From: Rhizobiales bacterium 62-17
GTDB lineage: Bacteria > Pseudomonadota > Alphaproteobacteria > Rhizobiales > Beijerinckiaceae
NCBI GenBank assembly: GCA_001898965.1
Contig: MKVW01000003.1
Span: forward strand, 423,705 to 487,704
Length of the DNA: 64,000 bases
Reading direction: 5' to 3'
Each line of letters begins with the position of its first letter. Positions within the stretch are counted from its first letter, which is position 1. Positions 9,145-18,985 of the stretch are shown here, one piece after another. Below the pieces are notes generated by a model. The model saw nothing but the letters and a program-made list of their open reading frames with translations, did no database searches and was not told the origin of the DNA. The translations under genes and the position numbers were made by a program.

Positions 9145-12100
9145 TTGTCTGAACAGGCGACCACCGCCACTGCCAGCGATGTCGCTCCTGCGAACCCGGT
9201 GCGTTGCGCGCGGCCGAGCCTGGCGCGGCGCTGCGTGGTGTTCTGCGCCGGTTTGGTCACGCTGCTCGTCGTCCTCGTTCTGGGGGCGGGCGGCTATTTC
9301 TATTGGCGGTTGAGCCAGGGGCCGATCCAGGTCGAATGGCTGGCCGGGCGCATTCAAGACGAGATGAATGCGCGGCTGCCGGCGGGTTATGCCGTCGCGC
9401 TCGGCAATACGGTGATCGAGAGCAGCGACACCGGGCCGGTTCTTTCGGTCGATCGCCTCGAACTACGCGGGCCCGATGGCGGCCTGACGGTGAGCGCGCC
9501 GCGCGCCACCGTGTCGATCGATCCGCTGCGGCTGGCCAGTGGCGAAGCGCGGCCGCGCCGTCTCGATCTCTATGATCTCAATCTGCGCCTCGCCGTTCTG
9601 GGCGATGGCACGGTGGCGCTGTCGGCCGGCGAAAAGGAAATCGTCTTGCCGGCCAAACCGCCGGCCATGGACGATCCGGCTTTGACGACGCCCCAGGCGC
9701 GTCTGGTTTCGGTCGTCGCGCATATCATCGCGGCGGCGACGGCCGGTGCCTCGCCGTTGGGCGATCTCGAACATGCCGGCATCGTCGGCGGTCACATGGT
9801 CTTCGAAGATCAGCGCACCGGATTGAAGAACCGATTCAACAATCTGTCCTTGTCCTTTGATAAGTCGATTGAAGGCGCCGATTTGCAAGTCAGCGCCGAA
9901 GATGGGGCGCGGCAGCGCGAAGTGCGTATCAAGGCCGCCGGCTTTAATGGCGACGGGGTCGATGGCGCGGCGCGCCTGGACATGGCGATGCGCGATATCT
10001 CGCTCGATGACATCGCTCTGGCCGCGGGCCTGCGCGATCTGCCTTTCGATTTCGACATGCCGCTTTCCGGCAAGGCGCGGTTTGCCATCGGCAAGGATGG
10101 CGCGCTTTACGAAGCGACGGGCGAATATCAGACCGGCGCCGGCTTCTTCGTTCTGCAGCACCCCGATCACGAACCGATCCCGGTGAGCGCGATCAACGGC
10201 TCCTTCGCCTGGCAGCCGGATCAACAAACCTTCGCTTTGACGGGCACGCGCTTCCTTGCCGGCGGCACCCAACTGGGTTTTTCGGGGACGGTCGTCCCGC
10301 CCAAGCCCGGCGAAGACGCCTGGCGGGCTAATGTCGACATCGCGCCCGGACAATTCGGTCCCGAGCGGCCGAAGGAAACCGACATCGTCATCGAACGAGG
10401 CCAGTTGGCGCTCACCGTGAACCCGGCCGCGCAGACATGGTCGATCGATCAGTTCAATGTCTCGGGACCGGCGCTTTCGATGGTGCTCAGCGCCCGAGGC
10501 GGCTGGCGGGAAGGCGAGCACCGGCTGGCGCTCTCCGCCGATATGCAGAAGACGCCGGTGCGCACCGTCATGCGGCTGTGGCCGACGTTCGCGGCGCCGG
10601 AAACGCGCACGTTTCTGCTGCAACATTTGATCGGCGGTCAGCTCGACACCGGTTCGGTCCGCATCGATCTCGATCCGGCGGCGATGGCGGCGTTGCGCGA
10701 GGGGCATCCGGTGCCCGAACAGGCTTTGAACGTCGAGTTCACCGTCTCCGATGGCGTGTTCGATTATCTGACCGGTGCGCCGCCGTTGTCGCGCCTCGTG
10801 GGGAGCGGTCGCGTTACGGGCAAGAGCACGTCGTTCACCGCCAACCAGGGGCAGGTCGATCTGGCGCAGGGGCGCAAGCTCACGCTCAATTCGGCGAAGT
10901 TCGAAATTCCCGATCAGACCAAGTGGGTCTTCCCCGCTTCGGTGAACCTGCAATATAGCGGCACGGTCGATGCGGTGATGGATTTCATTTCGCGCGATGC
11001 GCTGAAATCCTACGGCGGTGTGCCGATCGATCCCGCCACCATCAAGGGACAGGTCGATGGCAAAGCGGTGATCGACATGCGCCTCGGGCACGAGGCGCCG
11101 GGTGGCGACCCTGAAATTCGCGTCTGGCAACAGGTCAGCAATCTCACCATCGATAAATTCGTCGGCAAGGAGCGGCTGGACCAAGGCACGCTGACGGTCA
11201 CCGCCGACAGCAAGGGCATGACGGCTTCCGGACAAGGCCGCCTGTTTGGCACGACGGCCAAGATCGACATGCGCCAGGCCAATCGCGGGCCGGCGGAAGC
11301 GACGGTGTCCTTCGTGCTCGATGACGCCGCCCGGGCCAAGCAAGGATGGTCCACCGATGCCTATCTCTCGGGGCCGGTGGGCGTACGTTTGACCGCCTTG
11401 CTCGGCCAGAGCGACAAGCAGCGCGGCAGCGTCGAACTCGACCTGCAGAAGACCGCGATCAATCTGCCGATCCCCGGTGTCGGCAAGCCGGCGGGGCGGG
11501 CGTCCAAGGCGACTTTCACGCTCACGGGCGATCAGGACAAGATTCAACTGCAACAAGTCGCCTTCGACGGCGGCACGTTCTCGGCGCAAGGGCAGATCGA
11601 TCTCGATGGCGGCGGTAGCTTCCAGGGCGCCCGCCTGAGCCAGATCAAGCTTTCGCCCGGCGATGACATGCGCGCCGACATTCAGCTTAGCGATGACGGT
11701 CTCAAGATCGTCGCACGGGGCAATGTCTTCGACGCGCGGCCCTTGTTGCAGCAGGCCAACGAAGGGCAGGGGCGCAGCAGCGGCGGCGTCGATCTCGATC
11801 TTAAGGCGGGGCTGGTGACGGGCTACAACGGTCAGTCGCTCGCCAATGTCGATCTGCGCCTGATCCGCAAAGGCATGACGCTGCGCGATCTCAAGATGAC
11901 GGCCCGCTCCGGCCGCGCGCCGGTGACGGTCGGCATGAGCCGCGAGGACGGCGAACCGCAAGTGACGGTGCGGACCAATGACGGCGGCTCGCTGCTGTCC
12001 TTCTTCGACTACTACAAACGCATGGAGGGCGGCCAGCTCACGCTCGTCACGCAAGGTTTTGGCGAAAACGTCAGCGGGGCGCTGTCGGTGCGCGATTTCG

Positions 12101-12624
12101 TTTTGCGTAACGAGCCGGCTCTTGGTCGTCTGTTGCAGGAAGGCGTTTCGCAGCGTGGCGAGGAACGGGCCGCGCAGCTCGATGCGAGCGCCGTCGGCTT
12201 CAATCGCCTCGCCGTCACCTTCCGCAAGAACGACGGGCGGTTCGACATTCGCGAAGCGATTATCAACGGCCCGTCGATCGGCATGACGCTTGAAGGCATG
12301 ATCGACTATCCGCGTAATCGCGTGAACATGAGCGGCACCTTCGTGCCGGCCTATGGCGTCAACAATCTGTTCTCGAAAGTGCCGCTGTTCGGACCGATCT
12401 TGGGGGGCGGCACGAACGAAGGTCTGTTCGGCGTCAACTTCCGTGTGTCTGGGCCAGCGAGTGCGCCGACCCTCAACATCAATCCGCTGTCGGCGATCGC
12501 GCCCGGATTCATCCGCAAGATCTTCGGCGCCATCGACGGAGCGCAAACGCCAGCGCCGCCCGCCAGCGTGCCGCAACGTTCGCGTCAGCCCTCCATGCCG
12601 ATGTCGATCACGCCGGGGCAGTAG
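9145..12624 (+). CDS. AsmA-like/YhdP-type large envelope protein
   Basis: 1159-aa protein with one N-terminal membrane helix (about residues 31-54) and a long periplasmic beta-rich body. The C-terminal AsmA-like region ends in NNLFSKVPLFGPILGGG and LFGVNFRVSGPASAPTLNIN, the usual signature of the DUF3971/AsmA_2 group. Proteins of this group (YhdP, TamB relatives) form hydrophobic grooves thought to carry phospholipids between inner and outer membranes; the role here is inferred from family. The start is uncertain: TTG 9145 has only a weak GAGA-rich stretch before it. It is divergent from bcp and convergent with tyrS. Confidence 0.88.
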   Translation: MSEQATTATASDVAPANPVRCARPSLARRCVVFCAGLVTLLVVLVLGAGGYFYWRLSQGPIQVEWLAGRIQDEMNARLPAGYAVALGNTVIESSDTGPVLSVDRLELRGPDGGLTVSAPRATVSIDPLRLASGEARPRRLDLYDLNLRLAVLGDGTVALSAGEKEIVLPAKPPAMDDPALTTPQARLVSVVAHIIAAATAGASPLGDLEHAGIVGGHMVFEDQRTGLKNRFNNLSLSFDKSIEGADLQVSAEDGARQREVRIKAAGFNGDGVDGAARLDMAMRDISLDDIALAAGLRDLPFDFDMPLSGKARFAIGKDGALYEATGEYQTGAGFFVLQHPDHEPIPVSAINGSFAWQPDQQTFALTGTRFLAGGTQLGFSGTVVPPKPGEDAWRANVDIAPGQFGPERPKETDIVIERGQLALTVNPAAQTWSIDQFNVSGPALSMVLSARGGWREGEHRLALSADMQKTPVRTVMRLWPTFAAPETRTFLLQHLIGGQLDTGSVRIDLDPAAMAALREGHPVPEQALNVEFTVSDGVFDYLTGAPPLSRLVGSGRVTGKSTSFTANQGQVDLAQGRKLTLNSAKFEIPDQTKWVFPASVNLQYSGTVDAVMDFISRDALKSYGGVPIDPATIKGQVDGKAVIDMRLGHEAPGGDPEIRVWQQVSNLTIDKFVGKERLDQGTLTVTADSKGMTASGQGRLFGTTAKIDMRQANRGPAEATVSFVLDDAARAKQGWSTDAYLSGPVGVRLTALLGQSDKQRGSVELDLQKTAINLPIPGVGKPAGRASKATFTLTGDQDKIQLQQVAFDGGTFSAQGQIDLDGGGSFQGARLSQIKLSPGDDMRADIQLSDDGLKIVARGNVFDARPLLQQANEGQGRSSGGVDLDLKAGLVTGYNGQSLANVDLRLIRKGMTLRDLKMTARSGRAPVTVGMSREDGEPQVTVRTNDGGSLLSFFDYYKRMEGGQLTLVTQGFGENVSGALSVRDFVLRNEPALGRLLQEGVSQRGEERAAQLDASAVGFNRLAVTFRKNDGRFDIREAIINGPSIGMTLEGMIDYPRNRVNMSGTFVPAYGVNNLFSKVPLFGPILGGGTNEGLFGVNFRVSGPASAPTLNINPLSAIAPGFIRKIFGAIDGAQTPAPPASVPQRSRQPSMPMSITPGQ

Positions 12625-12649
12625 AAAAGCACGCATCGCGCATGCTGAG

Positions 12650-12693
12650 CCTGGGTCCCGGATCAGTTGCTGCGCAACTGTCCGGGATGACAC
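12650..12693. repeat. Palindromic intergenic repeat, copy 1
   Basis: An interrupted palindrome (CCCGGATCAGTTGC facing GCAACTGTCCGGG), followed by ATGACAC, sits between the convergent AsmA-like and tyrS genes. It matches 25274-25317 at 43 of 44 positions. A second small hairpin (CACCGA/TCGGTG) follows immediately. It may act as a bidirectional RNA-level terminator or stabiliser. Confidence 0.85.
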
Positions 12694-12720
12694 CGAGGCT
12701 TCGGTGCGTTCTGCTAGACG

Positions 12721-13983
12721 CTACTCCGGCCGCAGCAGGACGTGCTTCTTCTTGCCGAGCGACAGTTTGACCGCGCCGTTGACGAGTTGATCGCGCGACA
12801 GGACCGCGCGTTCATCGCTGACGGCGATGTCGTTGACGCGCAGGCCGCCCGCCTTGATCTGGCGCCGCGCTTCGCCGGTGGAAGCGACGAGACCGGCCTT
12901 CACGAAAGCCGTCAGCGCGCCAACGCCCGCGTCGAACTCCGCCGCAGAGATCGCGACCGTCGGCAACGTGTCGGCGGCGACGCCTTCCTCGAAGGTCTTG
13001 CGCGCCGTCTCGGCCGCCTGTTCGGCTGCGTCGCGGCCGTGCATCAAGGCGGTCGCTTCGTTGGCGAGGATTTTCTTGGCCTCGTTGATCTCGGCGCCGC
13101 CGAGTTTTTCCAGGCGCGCGATCTCATCGAGCGGCAGCTCGGTGAACAGGCGCATGAAGCGGCCGACGTCGCCGTCCTCGGTGTTGCGCCAGTATTGCCA
13201 GTAGTCATAGGGGCTCAGCATGTCGCCATTGAGCCAGACGGCGCCGGAAGCGGTCTTGCCCATTTTTGCGCCCGACGACGTGGTCAAGAGCGGCGCTGTG
13301 AGCGCGTAGAGTTGCGGCGTGCCCATGCGGCGGCCGAGATCGATGCCGGTGACGATATTGCCCCACTGGTCCGAGCCGCCCATCTGCAGGATGCAGCCGT
13401 AGCGCCGGTTCAGTTCGACGAAGTCGTAGGCTTGCAGGCACATGTAGTTGAATTCGATGAACGACAGTTCCTGGTCGCGCTCGAGGCGCATGGCGACGGA
13501 GTCCATCGACAGCATGCGGTTGACCGAGAAGTGGCGGCCGACATCGCGCAGGAAGTCGATGTAATTGAGCGCCGTCAGCCATTCCGCATTGTCGGACATG
13601 TAGGCGTCGGTCTTGCCCTCGCCGAAGGTCAGGAAACGGGAGAAGGTCTTGCGGATCTCCGCTTTGTTGGCGTCGATCGTCTCGATCGGCAGGAGCTTGC
13701 GGCTCTCGTCCTTGCCCGAGGGGTCGCCGACGCGGGTGGTGCCACCGCCCATCAAGGGGATCGGCTTGCCGGCGCCGGTCTTTTGCAGCCAGTGCATCAT
13801 CATCGTCGGCAGCAGATGGCCGATGTGCAGGGACGGGGCGGTGCAGTCGTAGCCGACATAGGTGACGAGTTCGCCTGCCTTCGCTTTTTCGTCGACACCC
13901 GCGAAATCCGAGCACTGGTGCACGTAGCCGCGCTCCAGCAGAACGGAGAGAAAATCGGATTTCGGGCGGAATTCGGCGGACAT
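12721..13983 (-). CDS. tyrS: Tyrosyl-tRNA synthetase
   Basis: 420-aa class I aminoacyl-tRNA synthetase charging tRNA-Tyr. It has the HIGH motif in [11 protein letters not shown], the tyrosine-binding YDCTAPS and [11 protein letters not shown] segments, a KMSKS-type loop ([12 protein letters not shown]) and a C-terminal S4 RNA-binding domain ([19 protein letters not shown]). ATG 13983 is preceded by AGAGGTTCCC. Length is normal. Confidence 0.97.
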   Translation of the reverse strand: MSAEFRPKSDFLSVLLERGYVHQCSDFAGVDEKAKAGELVTYVGYDCTAPSLHIGHLLPTMMMHWLQKTGAGKPIPLMGGGTTRVGDPSGKDESRKLLPIETIDANKAEIRKTFSRFLTFGEGKTDAYMSDNAEWLTALNYIDFLRDVGRHFSVNRMLSMDSVAMRLERDQELSFIEFNYMCLQAYDFVELNRRYGCILQMGGSDQWGNIVTGIDLGRRMGTPQLYALTAPLLTTSSGAKMGKTASGAVWLNGDMLSPYDYWQYWRNTEDGDVGRFMRLFTELPLDEIARLEKLGGAEINEAKKILANEATALMHGRDAAEQAAETARKTFEEGVAADTLPTVAISAAEFDAGVGALTAFVKAGLVASTGEARRQIKAGGLRVNDIAVSDERAVLSRDQLVNGAVKLSLGKKKHVLLRPE

Positions 13984-14075
13984 GGGAACCTCTTTGGCGC
14001 TGACTTTCGAAGATAAGCGCGCGAATGCGGGTGTTTAGGGGGCAAAAGCCGGAAGTGCAACGATATTAGCGCGCG

Positions 14076-15551
14076 TCAGGCCGGCGTGGGAGCAGGAGTT
14101 GATGCGGGTGTTGGCGCGGGATTCGGCGTCTGAACCGCAGGCTGATCCCGGTCGGCGGCAAGGTGTCGTTTTGAGGGGCCGGCGAGGCCCTCGCCGGCAT
14201 CGGGCGGCAGCCGCAGGTAGATCACGATCGACAACAGCATCAGCACACCCAACCCCAGGAAGGCGGGTGCGAAAATATCCGGGGTGAGGGCGCTTTCGCC
14301 ACGGGCGAACTGGGTCATTTCCACGAAGATGGCGCCCAGCGCGATGCCGCCAGAGGCGGCGATCTGCTGGGTGGTGGCGTTGATGCCGGTGGCATTGCTC
14401 ATGCGGGCGCTGTCGACGTCGGAGAAAACTAGGCCGTTGAGCGTGGTGAACTGCAGAGATCGGAAGAAACCGCCGACGAGGAAAATCGACAGCAAGATCA
14501 CATGCGGCGTCGCCGGGGTGAACAGCGCGTTGACGGCGAATGTCGCGGCGCAGACGATGCCGTTGACGATGAGCGTGTTGCGGAAGCCGAAGGTGCGCAG
14601 CACCCAGCCCGAGGCGACCTTCATGAACAGGGCGCCGATAGCACTGACGAAGGTCAGCAGGCCGGAATGAAACGGCGACAGGCCAAAGCCCAGTTGCAGC
14701 ATCAGCGGCAGGAGGAAGGGCACCGCGCCCATGCAAAGGCGGAAAATTGTGCCGCCGAGGATGGCGCGACGAAACGTGACCAGTTGGAACAGGCTAAGGT
14801 CGAGCAGTGGATTGGGATGGGTGCGGGCGTGGCGGACATAAAGGCCAAGAAAGCCCAGGCCGGCCAGCACCAGCAGGATGTTGGGGCCGGCGGAGATGAA
14901 ATGGCCGCCGGCGAGCGAGAAGCCGAAGACGACACCGGTGAAGCCCAATCCGGTGAGAATGAAGCCCTTGAAGTCGAAATCGCCAGGCTTCTCCTCGCGC
15001 ACGTCGGGGATGTACTTCGTCACCAGGATCGCCCCGAGGATGGCGATGGGAACGTTGATGAAGAAAATCCAACGCCAGTGGAAATAAGTGGAGATGAAGC
15101 CGCCGACAGGCGGGCCGAGCATCGGCCCCACCATGGCGGGAAAAGTTAGCCAGGTGAACGCCTCGATCATCTGTGAGCGCGGCACCGAGCGCAGCACGAT
15201 GAGCCGTCCCACAGGCGTCATCATCGAGCCGCCGATCCCCTGGATGACGCGGCAGACGACCAATTGCTCCAGCGATTGCGACAGCCCCGACAGGATCGAA
15301 CCGGCGATGAAGATGACGAGCGCGATGCGGAAGACGTTGCGGGCGCCGAAACGATCGGCAACCCAGCCGCTGGCTGGAATGAACACCGCCAGCGACAGCA
15401 TGTAGGAGGTCATCGCCAGCTTCAGGGACAGCGGGCTGGTGCCCAGATCGGCGGCGATCAGCGGTAGGGACGTTGAGATGACCGTGCTGTCGAGATTCTC
15501 CATGAGCAGCGCCGAGGCCACGATAAGCGCGGTGAGTAGGCTGCGGTCCAA
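14076..15551 (-). CDS. MFS drug exporter, DHA2 (EmrB/QacA) family
   Basis: 491-aa inner-membrane proton antiporter. It shows the motif A region (GWVADRFGARNVFR), motif C-like IGGSMMTPVGRLIVLR and about 14 helices. LMENLDSTVISTSLPLIAADL is the conserved first-helix D1 motif of DHA2 pumps. The start appears to be TTG 15551, with AAGGA about 9 bases before it; the next Met lies inside helix 1. The C-terminus carries an odd Pro-Thr/Ala repeat (PAPTPASTPAPTPA). No partner EmrA is adjacent. Confidence 0.9.
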   Translation of the reverse strand: MDRSLLTALIVASALLMENLDSTVISTSLPLIAADLGTSPLSLKLAMTSYMLSLAVFIPASGWVADRFGARNVFRIALVIFIAGSILSGLSQSLEQLVVCRVIQGIGGSMMTPVGRLIVLRSVPRSQMIEAFTWLTFPAMVGPMLGPPVGGFISTYFHWRWIFFINVPIAILGAILVTKYIPDVREEKPGDFDFKGFILTGLGFTGVVFGFSLAGGHFISAGPNILLVLAGLGFLGLYVRHARTHPNPLLDLSLFQLVTFRRAILGGTIFRLCMGAVPFLLPLMLQLGFGLSPFHSGLLTFVSAIGALFMKVASGWVLRTFGFRNTLIVNGIVCAATFAVNALFTPATPHVILLSIFLVGGFFRSLQFTTLNGLVFSDVDSARMSNATGINATTQQIAASGGIALGAIFVEMTQFARGESALTPDIFAPAFLGLGVLMLLSIVIYLRLPPDAGEGLAGPSKRHLAADRDQPAVQTPNPAPTPASTPAPTPA

Positions 15552-15635
15552 AACGGAGAATCCTTGATGTCGGCGCTGTAATGCGCCGGCACATTAGACC
15601 GCTGCGCTGCCCACGTCCAAAGCGTTAACCGCGTA

Positions 15636-16097
15636 TCACGACGGCGAGAACTGCGGTTTTTGCAGAGGTCGGGGTGGCGGTGCCTCGGTCGTTTCGCGCT
15701 TGGGCTTGGCACGGCGCTCCTGCGCCAGGACGAGCATGACTGTGTCCTGCAATTGTTTAAGGTTGAACGGTTTGCACAGGAAGTCGCTGGCGCCCGCCGC
15801 GATGGCCGTCTGCCAGTAGTCGAGCGACATGTTGGCGGTCATCATGATGAAGGGTTTGCGGGCCAGGACCCGATCGGCGCGCACCGAGCGCAACAGGTCG
15901 ATGCCCATGGCCGGCTCCATGTTCCAGTCCGAGATGACGAGGTCGACCCGGGACTTGGTTAATATATCCCAGGCCATTTCCACGTCGGAGGCCAGGGAGA
16001 TGCGCTTAAAGCCCATTCGCCGGAGCATGAAAGCCATGACTTCGCGGAAGCTTGAATCGTCTTCGACGACAAGCGCAACCATTGATTTCGTTATCAT
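15636..16097 (-). CDS. Stand-alone CheY-like response regulator
   Basis: 153-aa receiver-only protein with acidic pocket VVEDD (Glu12, Asp13, Asp14), phospho-acceptor Asp57 in VISDWNM, and conserved Lys in FLCKPFNL. After the receiver domain comes a 25-residue Pro/Lys-rich tail with no output domain. It may act by protein-protein contact or as a phosphate sink. No kinase gene is nearby. Start choice is uncertain: GTG 16106, ATG 16097 and ATG 16082 are all in frame, and none has a strong ribosome site. Confidence 0.87.
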   Translation of the reverse strand: MITKSMVALVVEDDSSFREVMAFMLRRMGFKRISLASDVEMAWDILTKSRVDLVISDWNMEPAMGIDLLRSVRADRVLARKPFIMMTANMSLDYWQTAIAAGASDFLCKPFNLKQLQDTVMLVLAQERRAKPKRETTEAPPPRPLQKPQFSPS

Positions 16098-16331
16098 TAC
16101 TGCCACTTTTCGCGGGGTGGATAGTCCGAATCGCGAGAACGACGCAACTGCGATTGACCGGCAGGTTTGCCGATTCAGGTAAATCGCACCTTGCTCAATT
16201 CATTAAGATTTTAGCGAATTCGCCGGTCTTTTGTGGATGGGGCCGGCTTTTCAAAACCGTGGGTACTAGGGTGTGAAGCTTGGCGGTTTTTACCCGGACG
16301 CCGGCGCCGCCGACGTCCGGTCGAGGGCTGC

Positions 16332-18023
16332 CTATTTCGTCATCACCACGTTCAGAATGGCCGTCTGGCCTTTCTTGGTGGCGGCAAGCGCATCGGCGAA
16401 GCCTTTCTTCAATTCATCCGGCGTCGAGACTTTGGCGCCGAAGAAGCCGTAGTGGCTGCCGAGTTCGTGATATTCCGGGCCGGCAATATGGACGCCGTGG
16501 TGATGAGTGGTCGAGGCCGCCGCGCCGCCTTCGTAATAGATCACGTGGCCTTTGCGCATGGCTTCGTATTTGGCGTTGTTGCAGACGACGATGATAACGG
16601 GCAGGCCGTAGGTCTTGGAGGCGCCAAGCGCCTGGATGACGGGATTGTAGAGAAAGGAGCCGTCGCCGACGAAGAGCACCACTGGTCGGTCGGGCGCCGC
16701 GAGCTTGACGCCGAGCGCCGCGCCGATGCCCTGGCCCAAGGCGCCGCCGGTGACGCGAAAGAAGCTCTGCGGCTGGTTGAAGTTGAGATGCGAGCGCATC
16801 AGCGGCATGTGCGTGATCGTTTCGTCGCAGACGATCGTGTCGTCGGGCAGGGCGCTGTTGGCGACGGCCGCGACGGCGACGGCATCGAGCGTGCCTGACG
16901 TCAGCGACTTGTCTTCCGCCGTCTTCAAGGCCGCGAGCAGTTTCTCGTGGTCACCGGTCCAGCGTTTGCGGCGTTCGTCGATGGCGGCACCCTGAAGGGA
17001 TTTCGTGGCCTCGACCAGAGCGCGCAGCGCCAGTGCTGTGTCGCCTTCGAGATAGTGATCGGCGAAGAGCACTTGATAGGCGAGGTGGGCTTTCAGCGGA
17101 TTGTCGCTGATGGCGACGATACGGCCTTTGCCGGGGCGCTTGGTCGGCGGATACCAGGGCGCCTTGCCGGCGACGACGAGAATGAGATCGGCATCGTCGA
17201 GCAGGCCGAGCGTGCCATAACCCATCCACATCGGATTGGATTTGGGGAAATTGGTGTAGGTGCTGCCGCGGCCCGAGATCACCGGAATGGCGAGGTGGGT
17301 GGCGAGGTCGACAAGCGCGCGAAAGGCGTTGGGATCGCGGCCCGATGTTTCGGTGACGATGACGGGGTTTTTCGCCTTGGCGATGAGATCGGCGACCTCT
17401 TTCACATCCTGCGCCAGCGGCTGCGTCTTCGGAGCCGGCGGCACCGGCTTGAGATCGTCCGGCTTCTGCCACTCGTGCAACATCGCTTCGAGCGCGCAGT
17501 TGAGATAGACCGGCCCTTGCGGCACGCGCTGCGCCATTTCACCGGCGCGGGTGATCGTGTGATAGACGGTGGCGTGGCTGGTGATCTGTGTCGACCATTT
17601 GACCAGCGGCGCTACATAGCGCTGCGTGCCGCCTTCGCTGACGCCGCCATACCATTGCGGTTCGACCTCGACGTTCGGATCGGCGCCGAAGGTGAAGGAT
17701 TCACCCGACATCACCACCATCGGCATTTCCGCCTTGGTCGCCGACAGCATGGCCATCGAACCATGCATGAGGCCGACACCGGCGTGGATCAGCACGGCCT
17801 GCATGCGGCCGGTGACGGCGGTGTAGCCGAGCGCCATGTCGATGGCGACGGTCTCATGCCAGCAGTCGATGAATTTCGGTCCGGCATTCTTCTCGACCGT
17901 CTGGCGCGACATCGCCTCCCAGACCGGGCTCCATTCGGAGCCGGGGGAGGACATGATGTAATCGACACCGAGATTGCGAAAAGCCTCGACAATGGCCTCG
18001 CCGCCGTCCTGATAATTTTTCAT
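16332..18023 (-). CDS. Thiamine pyrophosphate-dependent decarboxylase/lyase family enzyme
   Basis: 563-aa member of the acetolactate synthase/benzoylformate decarboxylase superfamily, with the usual three domains. The N-terminal PYR domain has the catalytic Glu in DCWHETVAIDMALGY. The central domain includes NPVIVTETSGRDPNA. The C-terminal PP domain carries the ThDP motif GDGSFLYNPVIQALG...VVCNN. It lacks clear FAD/quinone features of true acetolactate synthases, so a 2-oxo-acid decarboxylase or ThDP-dependent C-C lyase is likelier. It is the last gene of a three-gene run with a lyase and an alpha/beta hydrolase (20-base gap to the lyase), which points to a catabolic pathway of unknown substrate. 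Confidence 0.85.
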   Translation of the reverse strand: MKNYQDGGEAIVEAFRNLGVDYIMSSPGSEWSPVWEAMSRQTVEKNAGPKFIDCWHETVAIDMALGYTAVTGRMQAVLIHAGVGLMHGSMAMLSATKAEMPMVVMSGESFTFGADPNVEVEPQWYGGVSEGGTQRYVAPLVKWSTQITSHATVYHTITRAGEMAQRVPQGPVYLNCALEAMLHEWQKPDDLKPVPPAPKTQPLAQDVKEVADLIAKAKNPVIVTETSGRDPNAFRALVDLATHLAIPVISGRGSTYTNFPKSNPMWMGYGTLGLLDDADLILVVAGKAPWYPPTKRPGKGRIVAISDNPLKAHLAYQVLFADHYLEGDTALALRALVEATKSLQGAAIDERRKRWTGDHEKLLAALKTAEDKSLTSGTLDAVAVAAVANSALPDDTIVCDETITHMPLMRSHLNFNQPQSFFRVTGGALGQGIGAALGVKLAAPDRPVVLFVGDGSFLYNPVIQALGASKTYGLPVIIVVCNNAKYEAMRKGHVIYYEGGAAASTTHHHGVHIAGPEYHELGSHYGFFGAKVSTPDELKKGFADALAATKKGQTAILNVVMTK

Positions 18024-18043
18024 CTTGTCCTCCCTATGTTGGT

Positions 18044-18943
18044 TCAGTGCTTTTTATGGGCACCTATCAAGCTGGCCGCCGCATCGAGATCGGCCTGTTC
18101 GCGGGTGCGCAGGCTTGGCAAACCGACGAGGCCGGTGAAGGCATCGAAGGTCACCATGCGATCCTGCTGGCTTTTGCTGGTGCCCTCGGCTGCCAAGGCG
18201 CGCATGAAATCCTGCAAGGTGCGGGTGACGGCCAGGAGCGCCGAGACCGGCCAGATGGCGGCGCTGAAACCGATGTCCTGCAATTCGCGCGTGGTGAGTT
18301 CCGGCGTCATGCCGAAGTCGACCATATTGGCGAGATGCCTGCCTTCGACCTCGCCGCAGATGCGGCGCATCTGCGCCAGGGTGCGTGGCGCCTCGATGAA
18401 GAGCAGGTCGGCGCCGGCTTCGCGGAACAGATTGGCGCGGTCGATTGCCGCTTCTATGCCTTCGACCGCGATGGCATCGGTGCGCGCCAGAATGATGAAG
18501 TCGCCATCCTCGCGCGCGTCGACGGCGGCTTTCACCTTGGCGACCATATCCTCCACGGGAATGATCGCCTTGCCCGGCGTGTGGCCGCAACGCTTCGGAA
18601 ACACCTGATCCTCGATCAGAATGCCGCCGGCACCGGCGCGCTCGAACAGTTTCACGGTGCGCCGCACATTGGTGACATTGCCAAAACCGGTGTCGGCATC
18701 GGCGAGAATGGGGATCGACACCGCATCGCAGATGCGCGCCGTGTGGTCGGCCATTTCGGTCAGCGACAATTGCGAGGAGTCGGGCTCGGCCAAAGTGGCG
18801 CCGGTGGCGGCGAAACCGCCGAGAAAGGCCGCTCGGTGTCCGGCCTGTTCGGCAATGCGCGCCGACAGAGCATCGTAGACACCCGGCATCGCGCAAATGT
18901 CAGGCGCATCGATCAAGGTTCGCAATTGTTTGGTCGGCTTCAT
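18044..18943 (-). CDS. Isocitrate lyase/PEP mutase superfamily protein
   Basis: 299-aa TIM-barrel enzyme like 2-methylisocitrate lyase, oxaloacetate decarboxylase and carboxyvinyl-carboxyphosphonate phosphorylmutase. Visible features are PGVYDALSARIAEQ, the metal-site DADTGFGN, the active-site loop KRCGHTPGK with its Cys, and ILARTDA. The KRCGH form is typical of lyases of the 2-methylisocitrate/dimethylmalate type; which substrate it cleaves cannot be read from sequence. ATG 18943 follows AGGAAA; a TTG one codon earlier is in frame but less likely. Confidence 0.88.
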   Translation of the reverse strand: MKPTKQLRTLIDAPDICAMPGVYDALSARIAEQAGHRAAFLGGFAATGATLAEPDSSQLSLTEMADHTARICDAVSIPILADADTGFGNVTNVRRTVKLFERAGAGGILIEDQVFPKRCGHTPGKAIIPVEDMVAKVKAAVDAREDGDFIILARTDAIAVEGIEAAIDRANLFREAGADLLFIEAPRTLAQMRRICGEVEGRHLANMVDFGMTPELTTRELQDIGFSAAIWPVSALLAVTRTLQDFMRALAAEGTSKSQQDRMVTFDAFTGLVGLPSLRTREQADLDAAASLIGAHKKH

Positions 18944-18985
18944 CAATGTTTCCTGCCCTTTACTGTCGGCGCCAGGGTTACAGGT

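Noticed and set aside
9463..12693. Very long antisense open frames (here 1076 codons; also at 5326-7650, 18047-20320, 37943-40096, 47842-49518, 56070-58199 and 61837-63612)
   Set aside because: They lie opposite clearly real genes, are rich in Arg/His/Gly/Gln as expected for shadow frames in GC-rich DNA, and match no family motif.
16296..16325. GC-rich hairpin CCGGACG/CGTCCGG after the TPP gene as a terminator
   Set aside because: On the gene's strand it is followed by TAAAAACC, not by a T-run.
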